64,000 nucleotides of DNA, taken from the NCBI RefSeq assembly GCF_010104355.1, contig NZ_CP044972.1, forward strand, positions 682,001 to 746,000, written 5' to 3'. A program made the translations under genes and the position numbers. This DNA is from Hydrogenophaga sp. PBL-H3 (lineage in GTDB: Bacteria > Pseudomonadota > Gammaproteobacteria > Burkholderiales > Burkholderiaceae_C). The notes beneath the pieces were generated by a model. That model worked only from the letters and a program-made list of their open reading frames with translations. It searched no databases and was not told the DNA's origin. Shown here one piece after another: positions 56,081 to 64,000 of this stretch (position 1 is its first letter; every line of letters starts with the position of its first letter).

Positions 56081-57253
56081 ATGCAATTCACCCACGAACA
56101 CCGCGAGATCCAGAAGACGCTCAAGCGCTACATCGACGAACACATCAACCCGCATGTGGACGAATGGGAAGCGGCCGAGATGATGCCCGCGCACGAGATC
56201 TTCAAGGGCCTGGGCGATCTCGGCCTGCTCGGCCTCACCAAGCCCGAGGCGCATGGTGGCGCGGGGCTCGACTACTCCTACAGCATGGCCATGGCCGAAA
56301 CGCTGGGACACATCCACTGCGGCGGTGTGCCCATGGCCATCGGCGTGCAGACCGACATGGCCACACCCGCGCTCGCGCGCTTCGGCAGCGAAGAACTCAA
56401 GCGCGAATTTCTCGCGCCTGCCATTGCGGGCGACATGGTGGGCTGCATCGGCGTGAGCGAGCCCGGTGCCGGCAGCGATGTGTCGGCCATCAAGAGCGTG
56501 GCGCGCAAGGACGGCGACGACTACGTGATCAGCGGCCAGAAGATGTGGATCACCAACAGCCTGCAGGCCGACTGGATGTGCATGCTGGTCAACACCAGCG
56601 ACGGCCCTGCGCACAAGAACAAGAGCCTGGTGATGGTGCGCATGCGCGAGAACGGCAAGCTCGTCAAAGGCATCGAGGTGGCGCAGAAGATCAAGAAGAT
56701 CGGCATGAACAGCAGCGACACCGGACTCATCTACTTTGACGAGGTGCGTGTGCCGCAGAGCAACCGCATCGGCCAGGAGGGCGCGGGCTTCATCTACCAG
56801 ATGCAGCAGTTTCAGGAAGAGCGCCTGTGGTGCGCGGCCAGCACGCTGGAGAGCCTGACCAACTGCATTGGCTGGACGGTGGAGTGGGCGCAGGAACGCA
56901 AGCTCTTCGGCGCCAGCCTGGCCGACCAGCAGTGGGTGCAGTTCAAGCTGGCCGAGCTGAAGACCGAGGTGGAGAGCCTGCGCGCGCTCACCTACCTGGC
57001 GTGTGAACGCTACGTGGCCGGCGAAGACGTGACCGAGTGGGCGACCATGGCCAAGCTCAAGGCCGGGCGCCTGAACCGCACCGTGCCCGACACCTGTTTG
57101 CAGTTCTGGGGCGGCATGGGCTTCACCTGGGAGAACAAGGTCTCGCGCATGTACCGCGATGGTCGGCTGGCCTCCATCGGCGGTGGGGCGGACGAGGTGA
57201 TGTTGGGGATATTGGCGAAGACGATGGGCATCACAAAAAGGCCAGTGAAGTGA
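56081..57253 (+). CDS. atuD: acyl-CoA dehydrogenase, citronellyl-CoA dehydrogenase-like (AtuD)
   Basis: A 390-residue acyl-CoA dehydrogenase. N-terminal H-I-N-P-H-V-D-E-W-E, G-G-V-P-M-A-I-G-V-Q-T-D-M-A-T-P-A-L-A-R-F-G, S-E-P-G-A-G-S-D-V, F-Q-E-E-R-L-W-C and the C-terminal Q-F-W-G-G-M-G-F-T-W-E-N segment closely recall Pseudomonas AtuD. It would desaturate citronellyl-CoA (or a related branched acyl-CoA) to the 2-enoyl form, the substrate of the flanking carboxylase. AGGAGA precedes the start. The next gene overlaps its stop by four bases. Confidence 0.87.
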   Translation: MQFTHEHREIQKTLKRYIDEHINPHVDEWEAAEMMPAHEIFKGLGDLGLLGLTKPEAHGGAGLDYSYSMAMAETLGHIHCGGVPMAIGVQTDMATPALARFGSEELKREFLAPAIAGDMVGCIGVSEPGAGSDVSAIKSVARKDGDDYVISGQKMWITNSLQADWMCMLVNTSDGPAHKNKSLVMVRMRENGKLVKGIEVAQKIKKIGMNSSDTGLIYFDEVRVPQSNRIGQEGAGFIYQMQQFQEERLWCAASTLESLTNCIGWTVEWAQERKLFGASLADQQWVQFKLAELKTEVESLRALTYLACERYVAGEDVTEWATMAKLKAGRLNRTVPDTCLQFWGGMGFTWENKVSRMYRDGRLASIGGGADEVMLGILAKTMGITKRPVK

Positions 57254-58047
57254 GCCAGACCTTCCTGATTGAGCGGCGGGGCGACACCGAGCGCTGGACC
57301 CTCAACGACCCCGCCACGCGCAATGCCCTGAGCGACGCCATGGTGCTCGGCCTGTATGAAGCCACCCTGCGCGCGCAGCAAGACGACACCCTGCGCGTCA
57401 TCGTGCTCACCGGCGCGCCCGGCGCCTTCACCGCGGGCGGCAGCCTCGGCAACTTTTCCAGTGCCATCGGCCAGCCGCTCAAGCCCGGCGAAGACGACCC
57501 TTTGATCGCCCTGAACCGGGGCTTTGGCGATGTGTTGCACGCGCTGTGCGCGCTGCCGCAACTGCTGGTGTGCGCGGTCGACGGCGCGGCCATGGGGGGT
57601 GGTTTTGGCCTGGTGTGCTGCGCCGACCACGTGATCGCCACCGAGCGCTCGGTGTTCGGCACACCCGAGGTGACGCTGGGCCTGCCGCCCGCGCAGATCG
57701 CGCCCTTTGTGTGGATGCGTCTGGGCGAGGCCAAAGCACGCCAGTGTTTGCTGCAAGGCCTGAGCTTTCGCGCCGAGGCCGCGATGCAGCTGGGCCTGGT
57801 GGACGAGGTGGCCGACGACGGCGAACTCGAGAAAGGCCTGCAGGAACGTCTTGAGCGGCTCAAGCGCGCCGCCCCCGGCGCGGTGGCCAGCACCAAACGC
57901 CTGCTGCAGCGCCTGCGCGGCGATGTGCCCGACCTGCGCGATGAAGCGGCCATGGCCTTTGCCGCCGCACTGCGTGGCCCGGAGGCGGCGGCGGGCCTGG
58001 CCGCGTTTGCCCGCAAAAAACCAGCACCCTGGGCCGACAAGCCATGA
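57250..58047 (+). CDS. atuE: enoyl-CoA hydratase/isomerase family protein (AtuE position)
   Basis: A 265-residue crotonase-fold protein starting at GTG within GTGA, overlapping the atuD stop. Oxyanion residues are in F-T-A-G-G-S-L-G-N-F and V-D-G-A-A-M-G-G-G-F-G-L-V-C-C-A-D-H. The active-site segment F-G-T-P-E-V-T-L-G-L-P-P-A-Q-I-A-P-F-V differs from ordinary hydratases at several places, as expected for isohexenylglutaconyl-CoA hydratases. Position between atuD and atuF supports that role. Confidence 0.8.
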   Translation: MSQTFLIERRGDTERWTLNDPATRNALSDAMVLGLYEATLRAQQDDTLRVIVLTGAPGAFTAGGSLGNFSSAIGQPLKPGEDDPLIALNRGFGDVLHALCALPQLLVCAVDGAAMGGGFGLVCCADHVIATERSVFGTPEVTLGLPPAQIAPFVWMRLGEAKARQCLLQGLSFRAEAAMQLGLVDEVADDGELEKGLQERLERLKRAAPGAVASTKRLLQRLRGDVPDLRDEAAMAFAAALRGPEAAAGLAAFARKKPAPWADKP

Positions 58048-59999
58048 AGCGCCTGCTGATTGCCAACCGCGGCGAGATCGCCCGCCGCGTGATCCGCACC
58101 GCGCACGCCATGGGCATCCAGACCGTGGCCGTGTACGCCGACCCCGATCGCCACGCGCTGCATGTGTTTGACGCCACCACCGCGTTTGCGCTGGGTGGCA
58201 CCACCTCGGCCGAGTCGTATCTGTGCGTGGACCGGTTGATTGAAGCCGCGCGCGCCACCGGCGCCGATGCCGTGCACCCCGGTTACGGCTTCCTCAGCGA
58301 AAACGCCGACTTCGCGCAGGCCGTGATCGACGCCGGCCTCACCTGGGTCGGCCCACCGCCGGCGGCCATTCATGCGCTGGGCAGCAAGTCGGCCGCGAAA
58401 GCGCTGGCGCTGTCGCAGGGCGTGCCCTGCCTGCCCGGCTACTTTGGTGCCGACCAGCGCGAAGACACCTTGGTGGCCGAGGCGCAGCGCGTGGGCTTTC
58501 CGCTCATGGTGAAGGCGGTGGCCGGGGGTGGCGGGCGCGGCATGCGGCTGGTGCTGGACGCGTCTCAGTTGCTGCCCGCACTGCGCAGCGCGAGGTCGGA
58601 AGCCCTGAGCGGCTTTGGCAACGGCGACCTGCTGATCGAACGCGCGCTTCTGCGCCCACGGCATGTGGAGGTGCAGGTGTTTGCCGATGCGCACGGCCAC
58701 TGCGTGCACCTGGGTGAGCGTGATTGTTCGGTACAACGCCGACACCAGAAGATCATCGAAGAAGCGCCGAGCCCGGCGGTGTCGCCAGCCCTGCGCGAAG
58801 AGCTGGGGCACTGCGCGGTGGCGCTGGCGCAGGCGGCGGGGTATGTGGGGGCGGGGACGGTGGAGTTTCTGCTGGAGGGCAGCGCTTTCCACCTGATGGA
58901 GATGAACACCCGACTGCAGGTGGAGCACCCCGTCACCGAAGCACTCACCGGCCTGGACCTCGTCGAATGGCAACTCCGCGTCGCGCGCGGCGAACCCCTG
59001 CCGCTCACGCAAGAGCAGATCACGTTCCAGGGCCACGCCATCGAAGTGCGCCTGTGCGCCGAAGACGACCACCACACGCCACACACCGGCCGCGTGGGCC
59101 GCTTCACCGAACCACCGACGGTCCCCGGCCTGCGCTTCGACCACGCGCTGGAAAACGGCAGTGAAGTCACACCGCATTTCGATTCGATGCTGGGCAAGCT
59201 CATCGCCCACGCAGCCACCCGCGCCGAGGCGATCGATCGCCTTGCCCACGCGCTGGACCACACCCAGGTGCTAGGCCTGCCGACCAACCGCGCGTTTCTC
59301 GCGGCCTGCCTGCGCCACCCGGTGTTTGGGGCGGGCGATGCGCTCATTCCGTTTCTGGCCGAGCACGGCGAAGACCTGCGCAGCCACCTCGCCGCCCAGC
59401 GCGCGCCAGGTCAGCCCGCGCTGGTGGTGGCCATGCTCGCCGTGCAACACGCTGCCGCGCCGCCCGCATCCAGCCTGGCCGTGCCGTTCACCCGGCCGCT
59501 GCGCTTCGGCCTGCCGGATGCGGTCTGCTCGCTCGACGTGCAGGAACTCGGCGCCGGGCAGCTGCGCATCAGCCACGGTGAGACCACGCACAGCGCCCAC
59601 GTGGAAGCCCTGGCCGGTGGACAGCTGCGCGTGCTGCTCGACGACCGCCAGTGGCTGGCCAACGCCGTGCTCACGGCGCCAGGCCGCTGGCATGTGCAGG
59701 TGCAAGGTGCTGGCGCCACGGTGGACGGCTGGCTCACCGAGCTGAGCCACCACCCGGCCCAGCGTGCCGGCGGCAGCGAGCGCGCGCGCGAACTGCGCGC
59801 CCCGTTCAACGGCAAGCTCATCGCCGTGCACGCCCAGCCCGGCAACGCCGTGGCCAAGGGCGCGCCGCTGCTGGTGATCGAATCCATGAAGCTCGAACAC
59901 ACACTGAGCGCGCCGCGCGACCTGACCGTGGAGAGCCTCTCGGTCGCAGCGGGTCAACAGGTCGCGCCCGGACAATTGCTCATCACGTTTGCAGCATGA
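58044..59999 (+). CDS. atuF: biotin carboxylase/BCCP alpha subunit, geranyl-CoA carboxylase alpha-like (AtuF)
   Basis: A 651-residue alpha subunit with biotin carboxylase then biotin carrier domain. N-terminal L-I-A-N-R-G-E-I-A-R-R-V-I-R, ATP-grasp V-K-A-V-A-G-G-G-G-R-G-M-R, E-M-N-T-R-L-Q-V-E-H-P-V-T-E, and C-terminal biotinylation site V-I-E-S-M-K-L-E-H with Lys about 616 (Ser replaces the usual first Ala/Met context, as in several MCC/GCC subunits). It uses ATP and bicarbonate to carboxylate its biotin, which AtuC transfers to the enoyl-CoA. Overlaps the atuE stop (ATGA). Confidence 0.9.
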   Translation: MKRLLIANRGEIARRVIRTAHAMGIQTVAVYADPDRHALHVFDATTAFALGGTTSAESYLCVDRLIEAARATGADAVHPGYGFLSENADFAQAVIDAGLTWVGPPPAAIHALGSKSAAKALALSQGVPCLPGYFGADQREDTLVAEAQRVGFPLMVKAVAGGGGRGMRLVLDASQLLPALRSARSEALSGFGNGDLLIERALLRPRHVEVQVFADAHGHCVHLGERDCSVQRRHQKIIEEAPSPAVSPALREELGHCAVALAQAAGYVGAGTVEFLLEGSAFHLMEMNTRLQVEHPVTEALTGLDLVEWQLRVARGEPLPLTQEQITFQGHAIEVRLCAEDDHHTPHTGRVGRFTEPPTVPGLRFDHALENGSEVTPHFDSMLGKLIAHAATRAEAIDRLAHALDHTQVLGLPTNRAFLAACLRHPVFGAGDALIPFLAEHGEDLRSHLAAQRAPGQPALVVAMLAVQHAAAPPASSLAVPFTRPLRFGLPDAVCSLDVQELGAGQLRISHGETTHSAHVEALAGGQLRVLLDDRQWLANAVLTAPGRWHVQVQGAGATVDGWLTELSHHPAQRAGGSERARELRAPFNGKLIAVHAQPGNAVAKGAPLLVIESMKLEHTLSAPRDLTVESLSVAAGQQVAPGQLLITFAA

Positions 60000-61156
60000 A
60001 CACGACGCAAGACTTCACCCCCGAAGACCGGACCGCGCTGCTCGACACCGTGCAGCGCTTCGCCACCCAGGCCATCGCGCCCCATGTGAGCGCGTGGGAC
60101 GAGGCCGGGGAGTTCCCGCGCAGCCTGTACCACCAGGCGGCCGCACTCGGCCTGCTCGGCCTGGGCTACCCCGAGCACCTGGGCGGCACACCCGCGCCCT
60201 GGAGCGTGCGCAACGCCATGTCGCAAACGCTGGCGCGCTTCGGTGGCAGCGGCGGCGTGATGGCCAGCCTGTTCACCCACAACATCGGTCTGCCGCCCGT
60301 GCTGGTGCACGGCACAACCGAGCAGCAGGCCGAAATCATTCCGCCCGTGTTGCGCGGCGAACAGATCGCGGCGCTGGGCATCACCGAGCCCGGCGGCGGG
60401 TCGGACGTGGCCGCGCTGCGCACCACCGCACGGCTGGAAGGCAACGAATACGTGATCGACGGCGAGAAGGTGTTCATCACCTCCGGCATGCGCTGCGACT
60501 GGATCACGCTGGCGGTGCGCACAGACCCGCACAGCAAAGGTGCCGGCGGCATCAGCATGATCGTCGTGCCCTGCAACACCCCCGGCATCTCGCGCAGCAA
60601 GCTGCACAAGATGGGCTGGCACTGCAGCGACACGGCGCACCTGCGCTTTGACGGCGTGCGAGTGCCCGCGCGCTTGCGCCTGGGGCCCGAGGGCGCGGGC
60701 TTTCGCATGATCATGGGCAACTTCAATGGCGAGCGCCTCGCCATGTCGGCCATGGCGCTCGGCTTTGCACAGGCCTGCTATGACGAAGCCCTGGCCTGGG
60801 CCCGCCAGCGCAGCACCTTCGGCGCGCCACTTATCGAACGACAAGTGATCCGCCACAAGCTCATGGACATGCAGATGCGCATCCAGTCCACCCAGGCCTG
60901 GGTGGACGCGCTCGGTGCGCGGGTGGACGCAGGAGACGATGGCGCCGACTGGGTGGCCAACGTTTGTCTTTTGAAAAACCACGCCACCCAGACCATGCAG
61001 CACTGTTCTGATGCCGCCGTGCAGATGCTCGGCGCCATGGGCTACATGCGCGGCACCGTGAGCGAGCGCGTGTACCGCGAAGTGAAGGTCATGATGATCG
61101 GCGGCGGTGCTGAAGAGATCATGAAAGAGCTGGCCGCACGACAATGGAATCTATGA
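59996..61156 (+). CDS. acyl-CoA dehydrogenase (second, end of the atu-like operon)
   Basis: A 386-residue acyl-CoA dehydrogenase distinct from the AtuD-like one: T-E-P-G-G-G-S-D-V-A-A-L-R, F-I-T-S-G-M-R-C-D-W, M-G-W-H-C-S-D-T-A-H-L-R-F-D-G-V-R-V-P and C-terminal Q-M-L-G-A-M-G-Y-M-R-G-T. ATGA overlap with atuF places it in the same operon. It has no place in the canonical Pseudomonas atu set and may handle a downstream branched or straight-chain intermediate. Confidence 0.88.
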   Translation: MNTTQDFTPEDRTALLDTVQRFATQAIAPHVSAWDEAGEFPRSLYHQAAALGLLGLGYPEHLGGTPAPWSVRNAMSQTLARFGGSGGVMASLFTHNIGLPPVLVHGTTEQQAEIIPPVLRGEQIAALGITEPGGGSDVAALRTTARLEGNEYVIDGEKVFITSGMRCDWITLAVRTDPHSKGAGGISMIVVPCNTPGISRSKLHKMGWHCSDTAHLRFDGVRVPARLRLGPEGAGFRMIMGNFNGERLAMSAMALGFAQACYDEALAWARQRSTFGAPLIERQVIRHKLMDMQMRIQSTQAWVDALGARVDAGDDGADWVANVCLLKNHATQTMQHCSDAAVQMLGAMGYMRGTVSERVYREVKVMMIGGGAEEIMKELAARQWNL

Positions 61157-61647
61157 GCAAGACAACAACGACCTCACCACCCGCCGCTGTCGAATTCGAG
61201 CCCGAATTCATCGACGCGCTCAAACAGCTGTTTGAAGAAAAGATCGTGTTCAACCAGGTGCTGGGCCTGAAGATCGCCACCATCACGCCCGACAAGGTGA
61301 CTGCCCGCATCGACATGAAGCCCCAGCTGGTTGGCCACTACAGCCACAACCGCATCCACGGCGGCGTCATCAGCGCCTGCCTCGACGCCATGGGCGGCCT
61401 GGCCTGCATGGCCGCCATCGGCGCACGCCACATGACGGAGCCGCCCCTGCAACGCCTGCACCGCTTCAGCAAACTCGGCACCATCGACCTGCGCATCGAC
61501 TACCTGCGCCCCGGCATCAGCGAGCACTTTGAGTTGCGAGCCGAAGTCATGCGCCTGGGCTCGCGCGTGGCGAGCACGCGCATGGAGTTTCTGGGGGCGG
61601 ACGGCAAGCTGTTGTCCACCGGCGCCGGCGCGTATATCGTTTCTTGA
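61153..61647 (+). CDS. hotdog-fold acyl-CoA thioesterase
   Basis: A 164-residue single-hotdog thioesterase. The H-G-G-V-I-S-A-C-L-D-A-M-G-G segment is the usual catalytic helix region, and R-I-D-Y-L-R-P-G the conserved beta strand. It would hydrolyse short or branched acyl-CoA and free CoA. The start at 61153 gives an ATGA overlap with the preceding gene; an ATG nine bases earlier is also possible. Confidence 0.85.
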   Translation: MSKTTTTSPPAAVEFEPEFIDALKQLFEEKIVFNQVLGLKIATITPDKVTARIDMKPQLVGHYSHNRIHGGVISACLDAMGGLACMAAIGARHMTEPPLQRLHRFSKLGTIDLRIDYLRPGISEHFELRAEVMRLGSRVASTRMEFLGADGKLLSTGAGAYIVS

Positions 61648-61678
61648 AGTTCCCCCAACCCACCCCAAGGAGACAGCC

Positions 61679-61993
61679 ATGATCAAAGTCAGCGTGATGT
61701 ACCCCAACACCCCGGGCGCGCGTTTCAACCACGAGTACTATCGCGACAAGCACATGCCGATGGTGCAGGCCAAGATGGGCGCGGCACTCAAGTCCTACAC
61801 GGTGGACAAAGGCCTGGCCGGTGGTGCCCCCGGCGCACCGGCCACGTATGTGGGCATGTGCCACCTGTTCTGCGACTCGGTGGAAACCTTCCAGGCCGGC
61901 TTCGGCCCACATGCCAAAGAGATCATGGCCGACATCCCGAACTACACCGATATCGCGCCGGTGATGCAGATCAGTGAGGTGGTGGTGGGGTGA
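61679..61993 (+). CDS. EthD family protein
   Basis: A 104-residue ferredoxin-like EthD protein: I-K-V-S-V-M-Y-P-N-T-P-G-A-R-F-N-H-E-Y-Y-R-D-K-H-M-P-M-V and the C-terminal F-Q-A-G-F-G-P-H-A-K-E-I-M-A-D-I-P-N-Y-T segment. EthD proteins were first seen next to ethyl-ether-degrading P450s and help degrade small molecules in an unclear way. AGGAG precedes the start. It closes the plus-strand operon. Confidence 0.92.
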   Translation: MIKVSVMYPNTPGARFNHEYYRDKHMPMVQAKMGAALKSYTVDKGLAGGAPGAPATYVGMCHLFCDSVETFQAGFGPHAKEIMADIPNYTDIAPVMQISEVVVG

Positions 61994-62054
61994 TTGCGAC
62001 GGCGCCTACATTTTTTGAATTGCTAACTTTCCGCAGCTTCTCTGCGTTACCTGG

Positions 62055-64000
62055 ATGGATGCCGCTGAGATGAACGTGAACAGAGCGCACTACCAGGACA
62101 CGATCACTGAATTCCTGCAGACCTCTCCAGACGCAATCTGCGGAGTTTTGGCCAGTCGCAGCGACTTTGCTGTTGAACGTCCGCAGATGCAGGCATGGCG
62201 GGAACAGGTCGATTTGCTACAACCCGTGCTTGCGCCTTATGCAGGTCGGGGTCATGTGTTCTTCGAGTTTGTACTGCCCCGCATCGGCAGACGCGTCGAT
62301 GTCGTGTTGGTCATTCAACAACTTGTGTTCGTGCTTGAATTCAAGGTTGGTGAAACCGAGTTTCAACGCCATGCGATTGATCAGGTCTGGGACTACGCGT
62401 TAGACCTGAAGAACTTTCACGAACCATCGCACGGGGTGCCTATCGTGCCGGTGCTGGTCGCAACGCGAGCCCCCACAAGTGACTTGCGGTACGAGTCACC
62501 CGCTGGAGACGAGGTGTACTCACCTCTGAGGGTCGGTTCGCAGCAGTTGGCGCCATTGCTGGACTTGTATCTCGCGGGTGTTGCTGGCGTACCAATTGAG
62601 GGTGCTGCGTGGGGGGCAGGTCGCTACAGTCCAACCCCCACAATCATCGAAGCGGCGCGAGCGTTGTATAGCGGACACTCGGTCGCCGACATATCAAGAA
62701 GCGATGCAGGTGTATCCAATCTGACCCGTACCTCCAATTACCTGAGCGCCGTTATTGCTGACGCCCAGCAACACGGTAGAAAGGTTGTCTGCCTATTGAC
62801 CGGTGTACCAGGTGCCGGCAAAACGCTGGTTGGTTTGGATATAGCTACACAGCACATGGATGCGACCAGTGCGCTGCACAGCGTTTTCTTGTCGGGCAAC
62901 GGTCCGTTGGTTGCCATACTCCGCGAAGCGTTGGCCCGGGACCACGTTCAGCGCGAACGCCAAGCTGGTCGGTCGCTCACAAAGAGCGTGGCTCGTCGCC
63001 AAGTAGAGACCTTCATCCAGAACGTCCACCACTTCCGGGATGATTGCCTCGTCAATCCAGGCGCGCCACCCGAGCATGTAGCCATCTTTGACGAAGCGCA
63101 ACGCGCTTGGAACCGCGAGCAGACCGTTGCTTTCATGACGCGCAAAAAGGGGCAGCCTGACTTCGATGCATCGGAGCCCGAATATCTCCTGTCATGCATG
63201 GATCGACACACCGACTGGGCTGTAGTCCTCTGCCTTGTAGGGGGAGGACAGGAAATCAATACTGGAGAGGCAGGAATTTCTGAATGGATCGATGCGTTGC
63301 GTACACGCTACCCGCATTGGTCCGTGCACATATCGCCGCGCTTGCAAGAATCAGAGTATGCGTCGGGAGCTGCACTCGAAGCACTCCAAAGCCATGATCT
63401 GGTTCATCTCGATGAGGCGCTACACCTCAGCGTCTCGATGCGCTCGTTCCGAGCTGAGCGGGTATCGGACTGGGTTAAGTTCGTGCTCGATCTAGAAGTT
63501 CAGAAGGCTCAGGACACCTTGCGGGATCTGCTCCCGCGCTACCCGATCGTGGTGACTCGTAACCTTGCCTCTGCTAAGGCGTGGGTCAAGGCGAATGCGC
63601 GGGGTAGCGAGCGCTTCGGCTTGGTCGTGTCCTCCCAAGCGCAGCGGCTCAAGCCACATGCCATCGATGTGCGGGTTCCAGTGGATCCAGTTCATTGGTT
63701 CTTGAGTCCTAAGGACGATGTGCGCTCGTCCTACTACTTGGAAGATGCGGCTACCGAGTTCCACGTACAAGGTTTGGAGTTGGACTGGGCCTGCGTCGTA
63801 TGGGATGCAGACTTTCGCAAGGTGGACCAAGCCTGGGATCACTGGTCATTCGTAGGTAGTCGTTGGCAACGGGTGCGCAAGGCTGAGCGACAAACCTATT
63901 TGAAGAATGCCTACAGGGTTCTTCTCACTCGCGCCCGTCAAGGAATGGCGCTCGTGATACCCGGAGGCAGTGAGGAAGATCCCACTCGAGATCCGAGCTT
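62055..64000 (+). CDS. DUF2075 family nuclease/ATPase protein (3' partial)
   Basis: An open frame of over 648 codons running off the right edge with no stop. The N-terminal 130 residues include R-R-V-D-V-V-L-V-I ... F-V-L-E-F-K-V-G, the Asp/Glu-x-Lys pattern of a PD-(D/E)XK nuclease. Walker A is L-T-G-V-P-G-A-G-K-T-L-V, Walker B is A-I-F-D-E-A-Q-R-A-W, and near the edge Y-R-V-L-L-T-R-A-R-Q-G resembles the last helicase motif. This is the DUF2075 ATPase/helicase layout. Base composition is visibly lower in GC than the rest of the window. Starts at 62055 or 62070 are both weakly supported. Confidence 0.8.
   Translation, partial: MDAAEMNVNRAHYQDTITEFLQTSPDAICGVLASRSDFAVERPQMQAWREQVDLLQPVLAPYAGRGHVFFEFVLPRIGRRVDVVLVIQQLVFVLEFKVGETEFQRHAIDQVWDYALDLKNFHEPSHGVPIVPVLVATRAPTSDLRYESPAGDEVYSPLRVGSQQLAPLLDLYLAGVAGVPIEGAAWGAGRYSPTPTIIEAARALYSGHSVADISRSDAGVSNLTRTSNYLSAVIADAQQHGRKVVCLLTGVPGAGKTLVGLDIATQHMDATSALHSVFLSGNGPLVAILREALARDHVQRERQAGRSLTKSVARRQVETFIQNVHHFRDDCLVNPGAPPEHVAIFDEAQRAWNREQTVAFMTRKKGQPDFDASEPEYLLSCMDRHTDWAVVLCLVGGGQEINTGEAGISEWIDALRTRYPHWSVHISPRLQESEYASGAALEALQSHDLVHLDEALHLSVSMRSFRAERVSDWVKFVLDLEVQKAQDTLRDLLPRYPIVVTRNLASAKAWVKANARGSERFGLVVSSQAQRLKPHAIDVRVPVDPVHWFLSPKDDVRSSYYLEDAATEFHVQGLELDWACVVWDADFRKVDQAWDHWSFVGSRWQRVRKAERQTYLKNAYRVLLTRARQGMALVIPGGSEEDPTRDPS

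Noticed and set aside
57231..59261. Long minus-strand open frame opposite atuE and atuF
   Set aside because: Spans two confidently identified genes on the other strand and has no recognisable domain.
62793..63842. Minus-strand open frames inside the DUF2075 region
   Set aside because: The plus-strand frame is open throughout with Walker A, Walker B and helicase-like motifs, so these are shadows.

Overview
The window is high-GC, densely packed DNA from a betaproteobacterium, most likely a member of the Comamonadaceae in the Hydrogenophaga/Acidovorax neighbourhood. This is inferred from protein flavour (DUF6352, Tat-exported TRAP binding proteins, the argB-slmA pair, polyhydroxyalkanoate-associated proteins, many acyl-CoA enzymes) and from short intergenic repeats of a kind familiar in that family. 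No rRNA, complete tRNA, CRISPR array, integrase or complete insertion sequence was seen. There is no gene-free stretch longer than about 300 bases.

Layout. 1-3.1 kb: a partial beta-helix protein, a DUF6352 protein and a lipid-kinase-like protein. 3.1-7.4 kb: fused acyl-CoA mutase IcmF behind a PPK2 polyphosphate kinase, preceded by a perfect palindrome resembling the LiuR operator. 7.4-11.3 kb: a dctPQM TRAP transporter with an intrinsic terminator and an internal attenuator-like hairpin. 11.5-12.7 kb: a persulfide-dioxygenase/rhodanese fusion. 12.8-17.2 kb: an alpha-hydroxyketone quorum-sensing locus, with a CqsA/LqsA-type synthase, an LqsR-type response regulator, a CqsS/LqsS-type six-helix sensor kinase and a LuxR-type HTH protein. 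The same 16-bp dyad CTGTCA-N4-TGACAG lies before the synthase gene and in the gap between the sensor and LuxR genes. 17.2-20.3 kb: coaX, a wax ester synthase/DGAT, an acyl-CoA-binding protein and a PHA-system protein. 20.3-28.7 kb: a lipoprotein metallopeptidase, a molybdopterin oxidoreductase, two orphan amino-acid-type binding proteins, an M20 amidohydrolase and a peptidase gene interrupted by an amber codon. 28.8-31.3 kb: argB, slmA and pdeM. 31.4-39.6 kb: a TetR-controlled beta-oxidation operon interrupted by a repeat-flanked DUF559 gene. 39.6-52.7 kb: a type Vd patatin, an enoyl-CoA hydratase, an ECF42-type sigma factor with its DGPF/YciI partners, and assorted redox genes. 52.8-62 kb: a tightly overlapping operon in the order atuR-B-C-D-E-F, as in acyclic terpene (citronellol/geraniol) catabolism, plus extra acyl-CoA genes. 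62 kb to the edge: the start of a lower-GC DUF2075 nuclease/ATPase gene.

The main metabolic theme is acyl-CoA chemistry: straight-chain beta-oxidation, branched-chain mutase, branched terpenoid carboxylation and storage lipids. The most notable system is the alpha-hydroxyketone signalling locus with its shared LuxR-box-like dyad. The most notable structural oddity is a palindromic repeat pair sitting in frame inside the putative geranyl-CoA carboxylase beta-subunit gene.
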